NCBI GenBank assembly: GCA_013398295.1 | Contig: VZSF01007301.1 | Span: 601,955 to 665,954 of the forward strand | Length of the DNA: 64,000 nt | Direction: 5' to 3' | Source: Chionis minor | Taxonomy: Eukaryota; Chordata; Aves; Charadriiformes; Chionididae | In this document: piece after piece, positions 63,968-64,000 of the stretch | How positions within the stretch are numbered: position 1 is the first letter of the stretch | How the letters are laid out: each line of letters opens with the position of its first letter | Position numbers and translations under genes: made by a program | The notes under the pieces: model-generated | Database searches by the model: none | Seen by the model: the letters and a program-made list of their open reading frames with translations, nothing else | Told to the model about the DNA's origin: nothing

Positions 63968-64000
63968 AAAAAAAAATATATATATATATAAAAAAAAATC
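63968..64000. repeat. A-rich / (TA)n microsatellite at the window edge
   Basis: A run, (TA) repeats, then another A run, directly outside the CpG-rich segment. Confidence 0.9.

Noticed and set aside
1..64000. CRISPR arrays, operons, phage or bacterial gene systems
   Set aside because: No spaced direct-repeat array, no dense gene packing; introns, CR1 and LTRs show a vertebrate genome.

Overview
This is vertebrate, almost certainly avian, genomic DNA, mostly non-coding. Two truncated CR1 LINEs carry the usual 3' end and, in one, a readable reverse-transcriptase C-terminal tail. Four LTR-retrotransposon pieces are of types common in bird genomes, and nothing resembles a mammalian Alu or L1. 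The one gene I identify with confidence is RNF152, a lysosomal RING E3 ubiquitin ligase. It lies on the minus strand at 21813-22424 and its 203 codons are intact in a single exon.

Layout. Positions 1 to about 17.97 kb lie downstream of RNF152 and look intergenic. They hold CR1 fragments near 4.2-4.8 kb, a near-complete solo LTR at 8.88-9.51 kb and an LTR fragment at 12.78-13.03 kb. They also hold one unexplained minus-strand promoter-plus-exon candidate at 7.46-7.70 kb: a TATA box, then a 35-codon membrane-anchor-like reading frame, then a consensus splice donor. From about 17.97 to 21.81 kb is the inferred RNF152 3'UTR, with a G-quadruplex-forming tract just after the stop codon and two possible poly(A) signals. 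The coding exon continues upstream to a strong splice acceptor at 22617-22618.

From 22.62 kb to the right edge the sequence is most simply RNF152 intron 1, by analogy with mammalian RNF152, where a non-coding first exon is separated by a long intron from one coding exon. It contains two CR1 copies, two related LTRs in opposite orientation (35.1 and 48.7 kb), homopolymer and microsatellite tracts, and two CpG-rich stretches (53.33-53.83 and 63.72-63.95 kb). Each CpG-rich stretch has a minus-strand splice donor that could end a 5'UTR exon.

I found no CRISPR array, operon, bacterial gene, tRNA or rRNA, and no convincing new multi-gene system. The most interesting leads are the small membrane-peptide exon at 7.5 kb, the G4 tract in the RNF152 3'UTR and the possible alternative first exons. 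All calls come from reading the sequence alone; exon structure outside the RNF152 ORF is inference.
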